Source: Psychroserpens sp. Hel_I_66 (lineage in GTDB: Bacteria; Bacteroidota; Bacteroidia; Flavobacteriales; Flavobacteriaceae). Taken from it: a stretch of DNA of 64,000 nt. The DNA is taken from positions 3,244,501-3,308,500 of the forward strand of contig NZ_JUGU01000001.1 of assembly GCF_000799465.1 (NCBI RefSeq), given 5' to 3'. Position 1 is the first letter of the stretch; each line of letters starts with the position of its first letter. The notes below the pieces were generated by a model. The model ran no database searches. It was given only the letters and a program-made list of their open reading frames with translations, and was not told the origin of the DNA. The position numbers and the translations under genes are program-made. Positions 42,799 to 51,418 of this stretch are shown in pieces.

Positions 42799-43668
42799 AT
42801 GGCATCTTTTACTCCAAAAGACATTTCAACAGGAAAATTGCATAGTTACTTATTAAGTGCTGTGGCTCCTAGGCCTATAGCTTTTGCAAGTACAATGGAT
42901 GCCGATGGCAATCCTAACTTATCGCCATACAGTTTTTTTAATGTGTTTAGTGCTAATCCGCCCATATTAATTTTTTCACCTGCACGTCGTGTAAGAGATA
43001 ATACAACCAAGCACACACTTGAGAATGTTAAAGCAACAAAAGAGGTGGTGATTAATGTAGTCAATTATGATATTGTACAACAAATGTCTTTGAGTAGTAC
43101 AGAGTACAATCAAGGTGTTAATGAATTTGAAAAGGCAGGGTTAACAATGTTGGCTTCGGAAATTGTAAAACCTTTCAGGGTTGCAGAGTCTCCGGTACAA
43201 ATGGAATGTAAAGTCAAAGAAGTTGTAGAATTAGGAACTGAAGGCGGAGCTGGTAATCTCGTGATCTGTGAAGTTGTGAAACTTCATATAGCAGATGAAA
43301 TGCTTGATGAAAACGGAGCTATTGACCAAAATAAACTGGACTTAGTAGCAAGAGCTGGCGGAAGTTTTTACAGCAGAGCCAATAAAGGTTTTTTTGAAAT
43401 CCCAAAACCATTGAGTAGTTTAGGGATTGGTGTAGATAACATGCCAGAAAACGTTAAAAACAGTATGATTTTAACCGGTAATGATTTAGGGATGTTGGGT
43501 AATGTTGATGCGTTACCAAGTAAAGCAGATATTGATAATTTTATAAAAGAAGTAAGCGATAACTATCCAAATATAAAAGGGATGTCTCATCGCGAAAAAC
43601 ACAAAATTGCCAGAAACTATTTGAGTTATGGTGATGTAGATAGTGCATGGAAATTGCTATTGTCTTAA
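42799..43668 (+). CDS. Flavin reductase-like (FMN-binding split barrel) protein
   Basis: A 289-residue protein with a flavin reductase-like domain over about residues 1-200: the FMN-binding AVAPRPIAFASTMDADGNPNLSPYSFFNVFS and a DNTTKHTLENVKAT segment. The C-terminal 90 residues are helical and specific to this subfamily. It probably binds FMN and reduces flavin or another small acceptor; the partner is unknown. It is followed after 38 bp by the DUF3127 gene, so the two may be co-transcribed. One TTCCGAAG word (in ASEI) lies at 43154. Confidence 0.88.
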   Translation: MASFTPKDISTGKLHSYLLSAVAPRPIAFASTMDADGNPNLSPYSFFNVFSANPPILIFSPARRVRDNTTKHTLENVKATKEVVINVVNYDIVQQMSLSSTEYNQGVNEFEKAGLTMLASEIVKPFRVAESPVQMECKVKEVVELGTEGGAGNLVICEVVKLHIADEMLDENGAIDQNKLDLVARAGGSFYSRANKGFFEIPKPLSSLGIGVDNMPENVKNSMILTGNDLGMLGNVDALPSKADIDNFIKEVSDNYPNIKGMSHREKHKIARNYLSYGDVDSAWKLLLS

Positions 43669-43706
43669 ATTAAAACAATCTATAATTAAATATAAGTAAT
43701 ACAAAG

Positions 43707-44078
43707 ATGGAAGTACAAGGAAAAATCAAAATGATTGGAGAAACTCAAACTTTTGGAAGTAACGGGTTTAGAAAGAGAGAACTGGTAGTCACTACAGAAG
43801 AACAATATCCACAGCATATTATGGTAGAGTTTGTTCAAGATAAAACAGATTTATTGAATAATTACCAAGTTGGACAACCGGTAAAAGTAAATATCAATTT
43901 GAGAGGTAGAGAATGGGTTAATCCACAAGGAGAAACAAAATACTTTAACTCCATTCAAGGTTGGAGAATAGAAGCAGCACAGGCAGCAGGTAATAACGCG
44001 CCTCCAGTTGCTCCAAATGAGGCTTTTGAGCCAGCAACTAATTTAAACGAAGAAGATCACGACGATTTACCGTTTTAA
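43707..44078 (+). CDS. DUF3127 protein with an SSB-like acidic C-terminal tip
   Basis: A 123-residue protein. Residues 1-90 match DUF3127 (MEVQGKIKMIGETQTFGSNGFRKRE, then VNINLRGREWVNPQGE), an OB-fold-like small beta protein. A flexible Ala/Pro/Asn linker leads to EEDHDDLPF. That tip is the same kind as in SSB of this window (DADDLPF), which binds repair and replication partners. This suggests a single-strand DNA-binding accessory protein; the inference rests on the tip and the OB-like fold. It is close behind the flavin reductase-like gene and has a terminator downstream. Confidence 0.85.
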   Translation: MEVQGKIKMIGETQTFGSNGFRKRELVVTTEEQYPQHIMVEFVQDKTDLLNNYQVGQPVKVNINLRGREWVNPQGETKYFNSIQGWRIEAAQAAGNNAPPVAPNEAFEPATNLNEEDHDDLPF

Positions 44079-44130
44079 ATTTTGAGCATTGAGTCTTTTC
44101 AGGAATTCTCAAACTGCGACATTATAATTT

Positions 44131-44166
44131 TAGAAGCCTTGATTTTTATTGAGGCTTCTATATTTT
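44131..44166 (+). terminator. Terminator after the DUF3127 gene
   Basis: TAGAAGCCT (44131-44139) pairs with AGGCTTCTA (44152-44160), followed by TATTTTAT. Confidence 0.75.
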
Positions 44167-44233
44167 ATAATACTTCACTAAAAGCGAAATTTCTTTTAAA
44201 TGAAAAGCAATCAATTTTAAATCCTAAAAATAA

Positions 44234-44860
44234 ATGCACTTTCTCAATAAGGATATTATTTTCCCAGATGTAGGCTTAGCTTCAAAAGAAGGTGTCTTGG
44301 CCATTGGTGGAGATTTGTCTCCAGAGCGTTTAGTGCTTGCTTACAAAAGCGGAATTTTCCCGTGGTTTGACAATGAAGAACCAATTATTTGGTGGTCGCC
44401 AGATCCTCGATTTGTTCTATTTCCGAAGGAATTAAAAGTGTCTAAAAGTATGAAGCAGGTTTTGAGAAACTCAGATTTTGAAATTACCGTAAATAAGGAT
44501 TTTGAAACTGTAATTGATCACTGCTCAAAAATAAAACGCAATGGGCAACAGGGCACTTGGATCACTCAAAACATGAAAAATGCCTACCTCAAATTACATA
44601 AGCTGGGCTTTGCGAAATCTGTTGAGGTTTGGTTAGATCACAAGCTAGTTGGAGGGCTGTACGGGATCGATTTAAATAATGGAGTATTTTGCGGTGAAAG
44701 CATTTTCACTCTTGTAAGTAATGCTAGTAAAGTGGCTTTTATTTCGTTTATTCAAAATTCAAATTATAAACTTATTGACTGCCAGGTTTACACTAACCAC
44801 CTTGAAAGTTTGGGTGCTAGGGAAATTTCCAGAAACGAATTTTTAAAATATCTAGTTTAA
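44234..44860 (+). CDS. aat: Leucyl/phenylalanyl-tRNA--protein transferase
   Basis: A 208-residue enzyme that adds Leu or Phe to proteins with N-terminal Lys or Arg, marking them for ClpS/ClpAP degradation (N-end rule). Diagnostic blocks are FPDVGLASKEGVLAIGGDLSPERL, LAYKSGIFPWF, IIWWSPDPRFVLFP, GTWITQNMKNAY, KSVEVWLDHKLVGGLYGI and FCGESIFT. Its stop overlaps the convergent DUF2490 gene by 4 bp. A TTCCGAAG word lies at 44421 (encoding FPKE). Confidence 0.96.
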   Translation: MHFLNKDIIFPDVGLASKEGVLAIGGDLSPERLVLAYKSGIFPWFDNEEPIIWWSPDPRFVLFPKELKVSKSMKQVLRNSDFEITVNKDFETVIDHCSKIKRNGQQGTWITQNMKNAYLKLHKLGFAKSVEVWLDHKLVGGLYGIDLNNGVFCGESIFTLVSNASKVAFISFIQNSNYKLIDCQVYTNHLESLGAREISRNEFLKYLV

Positions 44861-45540
44861 ATTCTTATTTCTACGGAAGTATTTAGAAACAAACTCTCGC
44901 TTGTCTCAATATTCAAGGCTTCTAAACGTAATTCCAGACCAAATTCTAAAGTCAATTTTTCAGTTAATTGCAAACCTAATGAAGGTGACAACCGATAATC
45001 TATTTCTGGTTTATTTATGCTCGAATTGGTGAGCAAAGCTTCATTGGAAATTACAAAATAGGTTTCGCCAACATCCAGTTTTAAACCTTGTAAAGGGAAG
45101 TCTAATGCCAATCTGTACCTAAACCTAAATGCTGTAAAAGTTTCGTAAAATCGCTGTTCAGTTCTAAAGCGGTGACCAAAACGTAGTGTGCTTAAAAGTG
45201 ATTTTACATTGAATTGTTGTGTGAGTCTAATTTCATTACTTGAGTTTTCAAACAGATTACGATTTCTATACATTATACCAAACGCAATACTGTGTTTTAA
45301 ATCTAATTTAAACGTTGAAAAATGACTCAACTGCACTTGTCTCAAATTGTAATCTAATTCTTCATTTTTATAAGCAAAGGCTCGAGAACTCAAAGAGAAA
45401 TTTGTACTATAATTTTTAGTAAAGTTATGTCTTAATGCAAACTCGTGATCATGAAGAACACTTGTTTTGTCCTGTGCATTAACAGCAAAAGATATAAAAC
45501 AGAATACGAACACTAAAAATTTAGTACATGATGTATTCAT
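44857..45540 (-). CDS. DUF2490 outer-membrane beta-barrel protein
   Basis: A 227-residue protein with a signal peptide (ending SFAVNAQD) and alternating beta strands (YSTNFSLSSRAFAYKNEELDYNLRQVQLSHFST, in shorter blocks), ending FLNTSVEIRI. The RFGHRFRTEQRF and FRFRYRLALDFPL motifs are typical of DUF2490 outer-membrane proteins. It overlaps the PepSY-like gene upstream by 20 bp and is probably in one operon with it and tag. Its function is unknown; a small porin-like or assembly role is possible. Confidence 0.82.
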   Translation of the reverse strand: MNTSCTKFLVFVFCFISFAVNAQDKTSVLHDHEFALRHNFTKNYSTNFSLSSRAFAYKNEELDYNLRQVQLSHFSTFKLDLKHSIAFGIMYRNRNLFENSSNEIRLTQQFNVKSLLSTLRFGHRFRTEQRFYETFTAFRFRYRLALDFPLQGLKLDVGETYFVISNEALLTNSSINKPEIDYRLSPSLGLQLTEKLTLEFGLELRLEALNIETSESLFLNTSVEIRI

Positions 45541-46105
45541 AACTTTCGGGTTGAAGGTTTCTTGATTTTAAAAACTGTCCATTGAAATCAAAGGTCATCT
45601 CTGCCAATAACCAAAAACCATCTTTTTTTAATGCAATAATAATTTCATAATTAGAGCGAATAGATGCATTATCAGTTAATATGGTATTTAAAAAATCCCT
45701 TTGCGAAGTTTTATTATTATAAAGATACTGTTCTTGTATTTTCAAAATGTCAAACTTTGAAGTCTGTAAATTTAAATAGGCATTTATAGCAGTTTTTAAA
45801 GTGTCGTTTAGATGTTTTTTCTTAATTGTTTTCTCAATATCCTCAAGAGTGCCATTGTTGTCAAATTCTACACTATACCAATGTTTGTTATATTTAAATT
45901 TGCTTTCAAAACTTAATTTATCGCCATCGGTTTCTTTGTAATATTTTATACGTCTTGCTTTTTCCGGAACATATTCCAATACAAGTTGCGCACTCTCAGG
46001 AAACTGAGACATAGAAACTCTAGATTCTTTTTCGTTTTTGGTCTGAGCCACCAAATTTGAAAAGGAGAACGTAGCAATTAAGACTAAATAATAACTAAAC
46101 TTCAT
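45521..46105 (-). CDS. Exported PepSY-like protein
   Basis: A 194-residue protein starting MKFSYYLVLIATFSFSNLVAQ, a good signal peptide. The in-frame starts further upstream lie within tag and would bury it; an ATG one codon earlier (46108) is equally possible. The body has PepSY-like repeats (YYKETDGDKLSFESKFKYNKHWYSVEFDNNGTLED). Such domains occur in periplasmic inhibitors and binding proteins. It overlaps tag by 11 bp and DUF2490 by 20 bp, so all three are co-transcribed. The functional link between a repair glycosylase and two envelope proteins is not clear. Confidence 0.72.
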   Translation of the reverse strand: MKFSYYLVLIATFSFSNLVAQTKNEKESRVSMSQFPESAQLVLEYVPEKARRIKYYKETDGDKLSFESKFKYNKHWYSVEFDNNGTLEDIEKTIKKKHLNDTLKTAINAYLNLQTSKFDILKIQEQYLYNNKTSQRDFLNTILTDNASIRSNYEIIIALKKDGFWLLAEMTFDFNGQFLKSRNLQPESYEYIMY

Positions 46106-46658
46106 CATATCTAAAACAATTAATCTCATGGTCATTAACCATTCCCGTGGCTTGCATTTGTGCATAAATAACAGTCGAACCTACGAATTTAAATCCGCGT
46201 TTTTTTAAATCTTTACTAATGGCATCACTTAAAGGTGTATTTGCAGGTGCTTCTTTATAATTTTTGACTTTGTTATTAATGGGTTTTCCATCAACAAAAC
46301 CCCAAATATAGGTTGAGAACGATCCAAACTCTTCTTGAATTTTCATAAAAGCTTGAGCGTTGGTAACAGTTGCTTTTACTTTCAGTTTATTTCTTATAAT
46401 GCCTTCATTTTTTAGCAGTTCGTCAATTTTTTGTTGATTGTAATTTGCTATTTTTTTATAATCAAAATCATCCAGAGCTTCTCTAAAGTTCTCACGTTTT
46501 TTTAAAATTGTAATCCAACTTAAACCAGCTTGAAAGGTTTCCAATATAAGAAACTCAAACAAGGTCGCATCGTCCTTTACGGGAACTCCCCATTCTTTAT
46601 CGTGATACGCTTCGTAAAGATAATCACCCAAACACCAACCGCATTTATGTTTTTCCAT
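46095..46658 (-). CDS. tag: DNA-3-methyladenine glycosylase I
   Basis: An enzyme of 187 residues with the start at the second Met (MEKHKCGWCLGDYLYEAY); an ATG two codons earlier is possible. Features are the zinc-coordinating Cys near the N-terminus, YHDKEWGVPV, the helix-turn segment ETFQAGLSWITILKKRENFREAL, FVGSTVIYAQMQATGMVNDH, and the closing HEINCFRY with the His and Cys zinc ligands. It removes 3-methyladenine from alkylated DNA. It is the first gene of an overlapping three-gene run. Confidence 0.95.
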   Translation of the reverse strand: MEKHKCGWCLGDYLYEAYHDKEWGVPVKDDATLFEFLILETFQAGLSWITILKKRENFREALDDFDYKKIANYNQQKIDELLKNEGIIRNKLKVKATVTNAQAFMKIQEEFGSFSTYIWGFVDGKPINNKVKNYKEAPANTPLSDAISKDLKKRGFKFVGSTVIYAQMQATGMVNDHEINCFRYDEV

Positions 46659-46786
46659 AATCAATATTTGATTGAAGTTTAAAAGTAGTAAGTTTTTATG
46701 TAATCTATCGTCTTAAATAATGATAATCAAATTGAGAAAAACAACTTTTTATTAGATTGAATTGCCTTAAATTGAATTCTTAAATT

Positions 46787-47407
46787 ATGAATACATTGGA
46801 AGATACAACATTAAAGAATATTATAACCGAAAGCCTAAAAACATCATTATCTTATGATGAATATCGTGAAATGGTAAAATCTCTAGTTCAGGAAAATTCG
46901 ACAACAGGTCATCAAAAAACCGAGGATTTGGTCAATTATACCATGCTTAACGACAGGAGAATGAAACGTTGGGACAAGACGGTTAAAATTTCCGAAGAGA
47001 TCAAAACCAAATTTTCAAATTTCTACGGAAATGTAACTTGGTTGGTCATTACAGAGAGTTGGTGTGGCGATGCTGCTCATGTGATTCCCGTATTGCATAA
47101 GCTTGCTGAACTTTCCGAAGGTATCAATTTAAGATTAGTGCTCAGAGATGCGAATGACGAATTAATGGACCAGTTTTTAACCAATGGCGGACGAGCAATC
47201 GCAAAACTGATTATGATTGATTCTACCACAAAAGAGGTGCTTGGAACTTTTGGGCCAAGACCAAGTGAAGCAACCAAGTTGGTAGAAAACTATAAACAGA
47301 AACACGGTAAAATAACACCAGAATTTAAGGAAGACTTGCAAATTTGGTACAATAAGGATAAGGGTCAAAATATAATTGAAGACATTATAAAACTATTTAA
47401 ACTATAA
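46787..47407 (+). CDS. Thioredoxin-fold protein with a single active-site cysteine
   Basis: A 206-residue protein of the Thioredoxin_9 type. The fold core FYGNVTWLVITESWCGDAAHVIPVLHKLAE has W-C-G-D-A where classical thioredoxins have W-C-G-x-C, so only the first active-site cysteine remains. RAIAKLIMIDSTTKEVLGTFGPRP supplies the cis-Pro-side region. A monothiol mechanism or a non-redox role is expected. It is a single cytoplasmic gene whose stop touches the convergent TonB-like gene. Two TTCCGAAG words lie at 46990 and 47113. Confidence 0.85.
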   Translation: MNTLEDTTLKNIITESLKTSLSYDEYREMVKSLVQENSTTGHQKTEDLVNYTMLNDRRMKRWDKTVKISEEIKTKFSNFYGNVTWLVITESWCGDAAHVIPVLHKLAELSEGINLRLVLRDANDELMDQFLTNGGRAIAKLIMIDSTTKEVLGTFGPRPSEATKLVENYKQKHGKITPEFKEDLQIWYNKDKGQNIIEDIIKLFKL

Positions 47408-48166
47408 TTATTTACCCTTAAAATAATAGGTAATAGATCCAATTTGACTTTTGCGCTCAGCATTAGAAAATACAGCATTTTCAGCATATTCTATTGCTGC
47501 ATCAATTAGACATTGATTGTTGCTAGAAGATGATGAATTGATGTAGGTATCTGTAACCTGTCCTTGGGAATTTACTGTGATATTAACTACTATTTTACCA
47601 CTGGTTTCGCATAAATAAACTGGAGGCGGGAGCTTCACTTTTTGTCTGTCTTTTAAAGAAAAAGATACACTACTATTTGCATTTCCTCGTTGATTCTTTT
47701 CAGACTTTTTAGAGGAATGCATTTTTAAAATATCATTGGCTTTGTTGAATTTTTGCTTATCCTCTGCGTTTAAAGCATATTGTTTTGAAGCATTATAAGA
47801 TGAATTTGAAGTTAGAACATCTTCATTGGTTTGAGACGCGTCTTCCATATCTTCAACCTCTTGCTCAGTCAAGTCATCGGTTGGAGCATTGCTTGCGGTT
47901 TTAAAATTACGCATCATTTCCTTGAATTCTTGATCTTCATTATAAGCCTCGTTTGTGTTAGAATTAGATGCTTGTTCTCGAGCCTCAAGTTCTTCGAGGC
48001 GTTTTTGCTGTTCTATTTCTTCTTCGGTTTGTGGTTCTATTTCGTAGAAACTTTCAGAAATAAATTCCGCTTTTTTTGAGATACTAAAACTAAACAAAGC
48101 AAGCACGATCGTACCAGAAAGTAAGAATGTTATGATAAGTGGTTTATGTTTTTCAACAAAGTTCAA
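47408..48166 (-). CDS. TonB-like energy transducer protein
   Basis: A 252-residue protein with one N-terminal transmembrane helix (PLIITFLLSGTIVLALFSF). It has an acidic, low-complexity periplasmic linker (EPQTEEEIEQQKRLEELEAREQ and Asn/Ser-rich parts) and a C-terminal TonB-like domain (CETSGKIVVNITVNSQGQVTDTYI, then QCLIDAAIEYAENAVF). The linker is rich in Glu, Asn and Ser rather than the Pro-Lys repeats of classical TonB. It may energise an outer-membrane receptor or act as a partner of an ExbBD-like motor encoded elsewhere. Confidence 0.78.
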   Translation of the reverse strand: MNFVEKHKPLIITFLLSGTIVLALFSFSISKKAEFISESFYEIEPQTEEEIEQQKRLEELEAREQASNSNTNEAYNEDQEFKEMMRNFKTASNAPTDDLTEQEVEDMEDASQTNEDVLTSNSSYNASKQYALNAEDKQKFNKANDILKMHSSKKSEKNQRGNANSSVSFSLKDRQKVKLPPPVYLCETSGKIVVNITVNSQGQVTDTYINSSSSSNNQCLIDAAIEYAENAVFSNAERKSQIGSITYYFKGK

Positions 48167-48223
48167 ATAAGCGAATTTTAATTAAGTTAGTTAAAATATA
48201 TACGGTTAAAGTAAGGAAAAAGA

Positions 48224-48763
48224 TTAAAATAGCATAAACTCCAGAAAAACAGCAAAACTTGATAATTTATCTTCTTGCCTAAAACCAAAGCGTTTTCTGC
48301 TAAAATCAAATCCAATAAGCCATGAGTTTTTAAAATCGTCATCGTAAGCACGATACCCAATACCCACTTTATACATATTGCCATTTTCAAAAGCTTTTCC
48401 CAGGTCAACGAGTTTTCCGTAGCCACCTCTAATAAATACTTGGTCGTCAAAATCGAGAATGTTATAGGTAAAGTCTAAAAACACTGGAAAGAAGTTTAAG
48501 TTTTGATCCAAATAATGGTCATATTCAATATTGAGACCAACACTCGATCGCGTATCAAATTGGTAACCTAATGTGTTGTTTAAAAAAATTCCGTTGAGGT
48601 TGATGAAGGATTGATCATCATCATTTCCAATCGTATAATCTTCGTTGGTGGTTAATGTGGCAGATAATGAAACTTTATAAAAAAGTCCGCGAGTTTTTTG
48701 ATCATCTTGAGCATGTGCTATTGTCAAAAAAAATACAAGAAATACAGTTGAGAGTTGTTTCAT
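48224..48763 (-). CDS. Outer-membrane beta-barrel protein, function unknown
   Basis: A 179-residue protein starting MKQLSTVFLVFFLTIAHAQ (signal peptide). The frame extends 11 residues upstream from an ATG at 48796, but this lies outside a proper signal peptide. It has alternating hydrophobic strands (GVGYRAY-type VGIGYRAYDDDF, LIGFDFSRKRFG) and a final VFLEFMLF with terminal Phe. It is a small eight-strand-type barrel. It follows truB by 36 bp on the same strand and may be the last gene of the ftsX-uppP-truB run. Confidence 0.75.
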   Translation of the reverse strand: MKQLSTVFLVFFLTIAHAQDDQKTRGLFYKVSLSATLTTNEDYTIGNDDDQSFINLNGIFLNNTLGYQFDTRSSVGLNIEYDHYLDQNLNFFPVFLDFTYNILDFDDQVFIRGGYGKLVDLGKAFENGNMYKVGIGYRAYDDDFKNSWLIGFDFSRKRFGFRQEDKLSSFAVFLEFMLF

Positions 48764-48799
48764 ATTAAATTGGAATAGAAGCAAAACAGACCTCAAAAA

Positions 48800-49495
48800 T
48801 TATTCCGAAGAAAGAGAACCAATAAAATCCTCAGGAGAAACTGCATTCAAAACATCAAAATCACCAATTTTTGTACGTCTTAGAGCAGAAAGATGCGCGC
48901 CAGAGTTAAGCGCTTTCCCAAAGTCGTGAGCCAAAGACCGTATATAAGTCCCTTTGCTACAAACTACCCGAAACTCAATATGAAGACCCTCTATTTTTGT
49001 AATTTCAAATTCTGAAATAGAAACTTTTCGAGATTTGATTTCGACCTCCTCACCAGCACGAGCATACTCATATAATCGTTTTCCATCTTTTTTTAATGCT
49101 GAAAACACGGGCGGAAACTGCTCAATCTCACCAATAAATTGAGATGTAGTGTTACGAATATGTTCTTCGGAAATATGCTCTGTTGGAAATTTTTGATCTA
49201 TTTCAGTTTCAAGATCATAAGAAGGCGTGGTGCTACCCAAAACAAATGTTCCTGTATATTCTTTATCCTGACCTTGAAATGTATTGATTTGCTTGGTCAT
49301 TTTGCCTGTACAGATAATTAACAATCCAGTAGCCAAAGGGTCCAGAGTGCCTGCGTGACCCACTTTTATTTTTTTGATGCTGAAGGCTTGGCGTATTTCC
49401 CAGCGCAGTTTGTTAACTGCTTGAAATGACGTCCAGTTTAAAGGTTTGTCAATGAGCAGCACTTGACCAGATTGGAAGTCTTCGGCAGTTTTCAT
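48800..49495 (-). CDS. truB: tRNA pseudouridine(55) synthase
   Basis: A 231-residue enzyme making pseudouridine 55 in the T loop of tRNAs. The catalytic Asp lies in VGHAGTLDPLATGLLIICTGK (about residue 52). Other motifs are GQDKEYTGTFVLGSTT, FPPVFSALKKDGKRLYEYARAGE and CSKGTYIRSLAHDFG. The C-terminal PUA domain is short or absent, as in many Bacteroidota. It begins 1 bp after the uppP stop. The order ftsX-(lipoprotein)-DUF3098-uppP-truB is conserved in the phylum. Confidence 0.96.
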   Translation of the reverse strand: MKTAEDFQSGQVLLIDKPLNWTSFQAVNKLRWEIRQAFSIKKIKVGHAGTLDPLATGLLIICTGKMTKQINTFQGQDKEYTGTFVLGSTTPSYDLETEIDQKFPTEHISEEHIRNTTSQFIGEIEQFPPVFSALKKDGKRLYEYARAGEEVEIKSRKVSISEFEITKIEGLHIEFRVVCSKGTYIRSLAHDFGKALNSGAHLSALRRTKIGDFDVLNAVSPEDFIGSLSSE

Positions 49496-49496
49496 G

Positions 49497-50294
49497 TTAT
49501 TTGTTTAAAAGTGCAAATGTAATGGCTGTAATCCCAACGATGACGCAGTAGATTGCAAAATAAGACAGCTTGCTCTTTTTGACTAAGGCAATCATCCAGG
49601 TGCAAGCAAATAGGCCAGCGATAAATGCAGCGATAAAACCGATACCCAGATTTGTAAAGTTTGAGCTTTCATATGTGATTTCTCCGCTTAGAACGTCTTT
49701 GGCTATTTTTCCGAAGATCAAGGGAACCACCATTAAAAATGAAAATCGAGCTGCTTTTGTTTTGTCATTACCCAATAAAACAGAAGTTGAAATCGTTGCG
49801 CCAGATCTAGAAATACCTGGAAGCATCGCGATAGCTTGTGAGATACCAATAATAAATGCATTGGAGAAACTCACTTTTTTATTAGTGTCTTTTGCTCTGT
49901 CTGCTAAAAACAATAAGACCGCAGTAACAATAAGCATGCAACCAACCAATAATATATTACCGCCAAATAGCTGTTCAAGTTCTTTCTCAAAAAATAATCC
50001 TACAATAACCGCAGGAATCATAGACAATGCAATTTTTGAGATGAATTGTAGATCGTCGTTCCATTCAAATTTGAGTGCGCCTTTAATGAGGATTAAAATA
50101 TCTTTTCTAAAAACCACAATAGTACTCAAGGCTGTGGCAAAATGTAATACGACTGTAAATAACAGGCTTTCTTTTGGTAATGACTCATCACCAAGAATGG
50201 CTTTCCCTAATTCTAGATGGCCACTTGAGGAAACAGGTAAAAATTCTGTTAATCCTTGAATAATTCCCAGTACAATTGAATCTATAATATCCAT
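49497..50294 (-). CDS. uppP: Undecaprenyl-diphosphatase
   Basis: A 265-residue integral membrane protein (BacA/UppP). It recycles undecaprenyl pyrophosphate to the monophosphate carrier for peptidoglycan synthesis. The two signature loops are GLTEFLPVSSSGHLEL and LPGISRSGATISTSVLLG, with about eight hydrophobic segments. I prefer the start at 50294 (MDIIDSIVLGIIQG); an ATG three codons earlier is possible. It lies between DUF3098 and truB in the conserved cell-envelope cluster. Confidence 0.96.
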   Translation of the reverse strand: MDIIDSIVLGIIQGLTEFLPVSSSGHLELGKAILGDESLPKESLLFTVVLHFATALSTIVVFRKDILILIKGALKFEWNDDLQFISKIALSMIPAVIVGLFFEKELEQLFGGNILLVGCMLIVTAVLLFLADRAKDTNKKVSFSNAFIIGISQAIAMLPGISRSGATISTSVLLGNDKTKAARFSFLMVVPLIFGKIAKDVLSGEITYESSNFTNLGIGFIAAFIAGLFACTWMIALVKKSKLSYFAIYCVIVGITAITFALLNK

Positions 50295-50369
50295 AGAGCG
50301 CAAATATCAACTAACGGAAAACATTTTCCAAATAAGAAGAATTGAAAGTGATTATTAATTTTTTCGAAG

Positions 50370-50639
50370 TTAAGAGTTGGATTCCTGGTTTTTATTGGGA
50401 TTCAATAAAATCGCATAAACTTGGATCCCAAAGCCAATTAAAACTAAGGTTGGCGCGAGTCTAATACGTCTCCAGCTAAAAATGCTCTCGTCAAACACAT
50501 TTGGGTCGTCGCTCCCGCCACCAGACATTAGAATAAAACCAAGAGCAATAAATGCTAATCCAATAAGCATGAATTTATAGTTTTTCTTTCCGAAGATATA
50601 ATCGTTTTTAGATACGTCGTTACGTTTTTTCTCTCCCAT
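50370..50639 (-). CDS. DUF3098 membrane protein
   Basis: An 89-residue protein with two transmembrane helices (FMLIGLAFIALGFILMSGG and APTLVLIGFGIQVYAILL). FGKKNYKFMLIGLAFIALGFILM and RRIRLAPTLVLIGF match DUF3098, whose members are nearly always found between ftsX and uppP. A role near the divisome or the lipid carrier cycle is inferred from this position only. Confidence 0.88.
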   Translation of the reverse strand: MGEKKRNDVSKNDYIFGKKNYKFMLIGLAFIALGFILMSGGGSDDPNVFDESIFSWRRIRLAPTLVLIGFGIQVYAILLNPNKNQESNS

Positions 50640-50747
50640 AATTTATGTTTATTCCTCTGTAATTCTAGTGTTTAAGAGACATTGAAATTGATTGATGCAA
50701 AGTAACAGTTTTATTTAAAATTATTATGTTAAGAGCATCTAAATTTA

Positions 50748-51407
50748 TTATGCAGCCTTTTTCTTTGATTGGCTATCGTAAAATATAATTCCGTCAATGA
50801 GTGCTTCTAATTCTTGAAGCTGTTCGTTTGAATCGTAAGAAATTATAATGGAAAAGCTAAACCCGTTTACAATAGTGGTCATGTATTTTTGTTTAAAAAA
50901 TCCGCCAAGATAATCGCCAGTTACATTCATGACGTCAAAGGATTTTCCGCCAATAGCTTTAGTTTCAAAATCGTTATCAAACTCATAATTAATTACCGTT
51001 TGCGTCATCATTTTCTTGGCTTCTTTTAAATAATCACTACCTCGTTTTACCTGAGGAAACATTTTTGTGTTTTCTGCAACAATGAGTATGGAATAGTTAT
51101 AACCTTCTTCAAAACCAGTTTCATACTTGAATGCTGAAAATAGATTGGCACTATTGATTTCTGTAGCTTTTACTGCACGCTTGGTTTTTTCGTCGGTTAA
51201 CATTTCTGTTCCAGAATCTGCTATTTCCTTCATTTCCTCTTTTGATTGAATGTCCCAAGACGCATCAAAGGGAAACCGCATTTTAAAATAGTCATTGGTA
51301 TAGACACCATCTTCAATAGTGCCATAATCAAAATTCTCTGGTATGGCTGTTTCATTTTTACAACTAAAACTGATTATAACAACGAATAAGAGGATGAGTT
51401 TTTTCAA
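50748..51407 (-). CDS. Lipoprotein of unknown function in the ftsX cluster
   Basis: A 219-residue protein with a lipobox (LLFVVIISFSC) and a PsbP/MOG1-like pattern after it: YTNDYFKMRFPFDASWDI, then YDSNEQLQELEALIDGIIFYD. It starts 11 bp after ftsX and is probably co-transcribed with it. It is inserted between ftsX and DUF3098, which are often direct neighbours. Its function is unknown. Confidence 0.78.
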   Translation of the reverse strand: MKKLILLFVVIISFSCKNETAIPENFDYGTIEDGVYTNDYFKMRFPFDASWDIQSKEEMKEIADSGTEMLTDEKTKRAVKATEINSANLFSAFKYETGFEEGYNYSILIVAENTKMFPQVKRGSDYLKEAKKMMTQTVINYEFDNDFETKAIGGKSFDVMNVTGDYLGGFFKQKYMTTIVNGFSFSIIISYDSNEQLQELEALIDGIIFYDSQSKKKAA

Positions 51408-51418
51408 AGTAAAAAGGT

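Noticed and set aside
49570..50259. 229-codon plus-strand open frame opposite uppP
   Set aside because: It lies wholly antisense to the clearly conserved undecaprenyl-diphosphatase gene and has no recognisable domain.
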